Positions 60,576 through 64,000 of a stretch of 64,000 nucleotides of DNA are shown piece by piece; the stretch's first letter is position 1, and each line of letters starts with the position of its first letter. The DNA is from Epithemia pelagica. Lineage: Eukaryota; Bacillariophyta; Bacillariophyceae; Surirellales; Surirellaceae. The position numbers and the translations under genes are program-made. Location of the stretch: positions 1,240,001-1,304,000 of the forward strand of contig OX337238.1 of assembly GCA_946965045.2 (NCBI GenBank), given 5' to 3'. The notes beneath the pieces were generated by a model. That model saw nothing but the letters and a program-made list of their open reading frames with translations. It ran no database searches and was not told the origin of the DNA.

Positions 60576-60904
60576 CAGCAGTTCCAGGGGGTAATGGAAT
60601 CACAGACTGTAACATGTTGTATAGTAGTACTCGCTAGAGTCTTGGATTATCATTTCGAGTTGCTTCTGCGAGGTGAGTCGCACCACATGATATGAAGCGT
60701 GATCTAGGAGCGAAAACTAGGAATGCTATGTTGTGACTTGTGACATTGGAAGTGAGATCTCCCCTCAGAAAGAACACGTCAGAAACGTGGGCCAAGAGCA
60801 TCTTCGAACAAACACTGCCGGTGGATGAGATCCTTCACGGGCAAGATACTCCCCTGAACCAAAAGAAGGATACCAACGAACCAAACAATAGACACAACCC
60901 GACG
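60576..60904. other. Intergenic stretch upstream of gamma-glutamyl hydrolase
   Basis: About 330 bp, probably promoter and 5' UTR. The hydrolase frame is open back to 60740 without an ATG. No other content seen. Confidence 0.4.
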
Positions 60905-62191
60905 ATGAAAGATCCAATGATGGAGCAAAACCAACCCAGAGAAGGACTGGTCAAACACAGCGAAAACCGGCCAATGACCAAGATTTACTTTCTTTTGTCC
61001 TTCTTGTGTATTCCCGTCTTCTTCTTTTGTATGGGTGATGTTCGTTGGGGTGGTGGTTGGATTTCCTACGACTGGGTACCAGAAGCAGCAGCACACTCGT
61101 CTCATCTTCGAACCAAGGTCGTCTTGCACAGCAAGAACAAGAATGATAATATTATTTCGCCGCTTTTCGAGGAGGACCAGTTCGAAAAGGACTCGAATGA
61201 CGTTGCAGTTCCCCCCGTCATTGGTGTCATGGCCTTGCCCATGTATGGTCCGAATCCATCGGAGTTTGCCATTGCCGCATCTTATATAAAATGGTTGGAA
61301 AGTGCCGGCGCCCGAACCATTGTCATTCCCTATTTTGACAATGAAACCAGTGTCAGTCCACAAGAGCTGACACAACAGCGACAATTGTTGGACGACGTCT
61401 TTTCGCAAATACACATGGTATTTTTAACGGGTGGGGCCTCGTCGTATCCCCAAACAACCTTGAATTACTTGTTGGACAAGATTGTTGCCCACAATCGACA
61501 GGGCATGTATTTTCCCGTCTGGGGCACGTGTTTGGGCTTTGAATTTTTGATTGACTACGTATCAGGACAACGCGGTCGTGCCGACGTGACCGTATTGGAA
61601 GACGGCTATGTGGCCTCGAATGTCAGTTGGCCCTTGGAACAGGTCGTGGTCGAAGACTTGTATCGCAATCCGGCCGTCTACCAGGCAGTCCAACAACACA
61701 ATGTAACCTTTCACAATCATCAATTGGGAATTTCGCCAACCAAGTTTGTTCAAAACAGACACTTGAATCAAACCTTTGTCATTACCAGCCAGAATCATGA
61801 CCAACGTGGCCGACCCTTTGTATCATCCATTGAACCACGAAAATCATCGTCGTGGGCTTCCTTTTATTTGCCCTTTTATGGAGTCCAATATCATCCCGAA
61901 AAGAATGCCTTTGAATATGGAATTCTTCCCTCCTCGTCACCTGCCCAACCCTACGAGGTGATTAATCATTCACCGACCGGTGTGGCCTTTTCGTTGGCCC
62001 TGGCCCAGTTGGTAGTCCAATTGGCCCGTCGCTCCCAACGCGCCAATCCGACTCATTTGTATACCAAAGTTACGCAATTCCCGCCAGTGTATAAATATCC
62101 GATTCTGGTGGGAACGGAATTCGAACAAGTGTACCGGATTCCGCCGCCCATCTTGCCCAACTACACAGCAGAGGATGATAGGCAGTCATGA
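60905..62191 (+). CDS. GGH: Gamma-glutamyl hydrolase (folate polyglutamate hydrolase)
   Basis: 428 residues from the ATG at 60905 (MKDPMMEQNQPREGL). A hydrophobic segment at about 24-42 (IYFLLSFLCIPVFFFCMG) is a signal anchor or signal peptide. The class-I glutamine-amidotransferase-like domain starts at about 100 (VIGVMALPMYGPNPSEF). Active-site residues are clear: Cys209 in WGTCLGFE and His330 in VQYHPEKNAFEYG, with FLTGGASS forming the oxyanion side. The enzyme removes gamma-linked glutamates from folate polyglutamates, normally in vacuoles or lysosomes or after secretion, which agrees with the signal segment. The protein is longer than the human enzyme (318 residues) at its N terminus. 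Confidence 0.88.
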   Translation: MKDPMMEQNQPREGLVKHSENRPMTKIYFLLSFLCIPVFFFCMGDVRWGGGWISYDWVPEAAAHSSHLRTKVVLHSKNKNDNIISPLFEEDQFEKDSNDVAVPPVIGVMALPMYGPNPSEFAIAASYIKWLESAGARTIVIPYFDNETSVSPQELTQQRQLLDDVFSQIHMVFLTGGASSYPQTTLNYLLDKIVAHNRQGMYFPVWGTCLGFEFLIDYVSGQRGRADVTVLEDGYVASNVSWPLEQVVVEDLYRNPAVYQAVQQHNVTFHNHQLGISPTKFVQNRHLNQTFVITSQNHDQRGRPFVSSIEPRKSSSWASFYLPFYGVQYHPEKNAFEYGILPSSSPAQPYEVINHSPTGVAFSLALAQLVVQLARRSQRANPTHLYTKVTQFPPVYKYPILVGTEFEQVYRIPPPILPNYTAEDDRQS

Positions 62192-62428
62192 GACAAAGGG
62201 GTGCGAACCTCAAACAGCACGGGCGTATCTCTCATCAGAAAGTAATGAAAGACTGTACATGACCAATTTGGGTCGTCTTTGACTTGACGGAAGCGTGGCG
62301 CAGTGAAGGCAACGGGACGCCATTGTGGGTTGCTCTACACCAGAAACTTGCGTTTGTAGTTCCTAGGTAGGCAGTTTCAAATGTTGTTCTAATCTGACAC
62401 CAAGCCATGTTACCTAATGTAGTAGTTT
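62192..62428. other. Convergent intergenic gap
   Basis: Lies between the 3' ends of gamma-glutamyl hydrolase (plus) and adenylate kinase (minus). No gene seen. Confidence 0.45.
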
Positions 62429-63237
62429 CTAGACCTGGAGTTTGTCGTCGATGGACTTGACCACAGTCTTGGAAACATCCTTGGGTGCCTTGTTTCCGTC
62501 CACTGTAACCATGATATCTTTGTAGCTATCTTTGACAGCTTCCACATTGGCATGGAACTGTTCGAGACGAACCTTGACTTTTTCTTCGGTATCGTCCGAG
62601 CGTTGGACCAAACGGTTCTTTACGGTTTCGTCCGAGGGTGGGGAAAAGGTCATGTGATAAATCTTGCCCGTTTCGGGATCCGTACGACGACCCACGACAC
62701 GTTCCACCAAAACCTCGTCGGGAACATTGAGGAAAATAAAGCAGTCGGCAGTAATGCCTGCTTCCGCAAGGGCTTGGGCCTGAGCTTGTGTACGGGGAAA
62801 GCCATCCAACAACCAACCCTGCTTCTGACAATCGTCCTCGGCCAAGCGATCTTTCACCTAAAACAACAAGCAGGTCAGATCATAGTATCGTGCCATACAA
62901 CATTGTAGTATCATGACCGTCCAAAGACTATACTTAAGACACCAATAATGACACTGTCAGGGACCAATTTGCCATTGTCCACGTAGTCCTTGGCTTGTTT
63001 GCCCACATCGGTCCCGGCTGCCACGGCTGCCCGCAACATATCACCGGTACTCAAGTGAACGACACCATACTTTTCCTTGATCACTTCGCATTGCGTTCCT
63101 TTTCCACTAGCCGGTGCACCAGAAATAATCAACTTGACGGCACGATGCTCACTGGCCGTCTTTACCGTCTCGTCGCCAGCATCCTGCACCTTTTCCTCCT
63201 CCACATAGTCCTCGGCTCGGAAGCAAAAGTTACCCAT
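62429..63237 (-). CDS. Adenylate kinase
   Basis: Two exons on the minus strand: exon 1 from the ATG at 63237 to about 62941 or 62934, and exon 2 from 62857 or 62850 to 62429. Either join gives 241 residues. Motifs are typical: P-loop [14 protein letters not shown]-binding [26 protein letters not shown], the LID arginines in [16 protein letters not shown], and [14 protein letters not shown]. The donor is uncertain: one choice preserves the conserved KDRL but uses GTCTTA, the other uses GTATAG and loses it. The N terminus MGNFCF has Gly2 and Cys5, a possible myristoylation/palmitoylation signal, followed by an acidic leader. The enzyme interconverts ATP plus AMP and two ADP. Confidence 0.85.
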
Positions 63238-63890
63238 GAGTATCAAGTCTTTTTCTCTGTCTACAACCAGTTCTCTCTATTAGAGGATGGAGATGGAACA
63301 AAGTTGTGTGTCGCAAAAAGCGATGGAATCTGCGAATCTGGTGAACACGTCAGTCGTACTGTTCTGGTAGTGAGGGTCGCCCGGCGATTCATTATTTAGA
63401 AAATGCTCGCGTCGGCGGACACTTCTACATGTGTACTTTCTTTGTTCCTCACATAACCTGGCCTACCATTCAATGGTGCGCGTAGATACAACATTCATTG
63501 GAAATTGGAAAGCAACCAGGCGAATGAAACAGGGCTCCATCATAGATGCTAAAGGCGCTGCCCCTCTATGATAAAGAGAAGGGGTCAAGAATCAATCGTT
63601 ACACAACAAAGAAAGACGATGGAATGGTACACGCAGCCAATCGGCGGAGCTCACCGCATGCACTCGTCCAACGGTTTCAGAGACATTGTTCCAGGCACCT
63701 CTATGGTCGGAATTCATAGCTACTCGAGATCAAGGGTAGGCTCTTCCATGGGGCTCTCAAGATGCGTTTCGAGCGTTCGCAGCAAGTCCTCAGCCATTTT
63801 GAAACGAAACAGCATTGCGGCAAGGGTTTCCAAAAGGAACATACGAATGATCCTATCCATTACTCTACGCCTTTCAGGAGCCTCCATTCA
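63238..63890. other. Intergenic stretch near the right edge
   Basis: About 650 bp. A 108-codon plus-strand frame (63568-63894) is Ser/Arg-rich with no family resemblance and is not annotated as a gene. Confidence 0.4.
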
Positions 63891-64000
63891 ATGACTGATA
63901 ACACAGACAAGTCTCCTATGCAAACCCAGGCTCGCTTGTCGGGGTTTGAATTGTTAGAGGATCCTTTGGAATGGAACACCTCGGAATGGTCCGAATCGTT
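63891..64000 (+). CDS. Possible start of a gene running off the right edge
   Basis: An ATG at 63891 opens a frame that stays open to the window end (MTDNTDKSPMQTQARLSGFE and onward, at least 36 residues). It is preceded by ccattca. Only the N-terminal, hydrophilic part is visible, so the product cannot be named. It could also be chance. Confidence 0.3.
   Translation, partial: MTDNTDKSPMQTQARLSGFELLEDPLEWNTSEWSES

Noticed and set aside
63568-63894. 108-codon plus-strand frame as a gene
   Set aside because: Ser/Arg-rich, no homology, overlaps the possible real start at 63891 in another frame.

Overview
The window looks like nuclear DNA of a stramenopile, most likely a diatom. The main reasons are intron-poor genes with short GT-AG introns, long Asn/Gln/Thr/Ser/Asp homopolymer tracts inside otherwise ordinary eukaryotic proteins, phosphoketolase genes, a protein-only RNase P, a BspA-type LRR protein fused to a kinase, and several proteins that match no family I know. 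No rRNA, tRNA, CRISPR array or bacterial operon was recognised.

Layout. 0.6-4 kb: a 2-oxoglutarate oxygenase/ankyrin gene (minus strand) diverging from an aldo-keto reductase gene (plus strand). 3.4-19.5 kb: a repeat-rich, rearranged block. It holds the 3' half of the reductase gene, a 5'-truncated dynamin fragment and a small repeat-family gene, then a decayed tyrosine-recombinase (DIRS-like) retrotransposon of about 7.7 kb. A second copy of the reductase-dynamin-small-gene segment follows at an offset of about 10.5 kb. It ends in an unclassified roughly 600-bp insert, an inverted piece of the retrotransposon and a perfect 179-bp fold-back. 20-24 kb: a remnant that may be the C terminus of a CBF/Mak21 (NOC1) protein, and a 1039-residue low-complexity secreted or membrane protein. 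24-34 kb: an LRR-kinase, an unknown protein, a PRORP-type RNase P and proteasome subunit Rpn12. 34-42 kb: two tandem phosphoketolase genes, the downstream one dead and the upstream one intact. 43-64 kb: two related membrane GNAT acetyltransferases, an F-box/cyclin protein, a small secreted Cys-rich protein, a MORN-repeat protein, a DGAT2-like acyltransferase, a WD40-like protein, a nuclear coiled-coil protein, gamma-glutamyl hydrolase and an adenylate kinase. One more gene may start at the right edge.

Apart from the repeat block, the genes are unrelated housekeeping or lineage-specific genes packed as divergent or convergent pairs with gaps of 0.2-1.5 kb. No gene cluster forming a pathway is visible. 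The most unusual part is 3.4-19.5 kb, where a tandem duplication, a retrotransposon, gene fragments and fold-back junctions coincide. Several rearrangement junctions there fall at one CAG/CTG-rich site inside the small repeat-family gene. Introns, starts and functions were assigned by reading the sequence; no database search was run.
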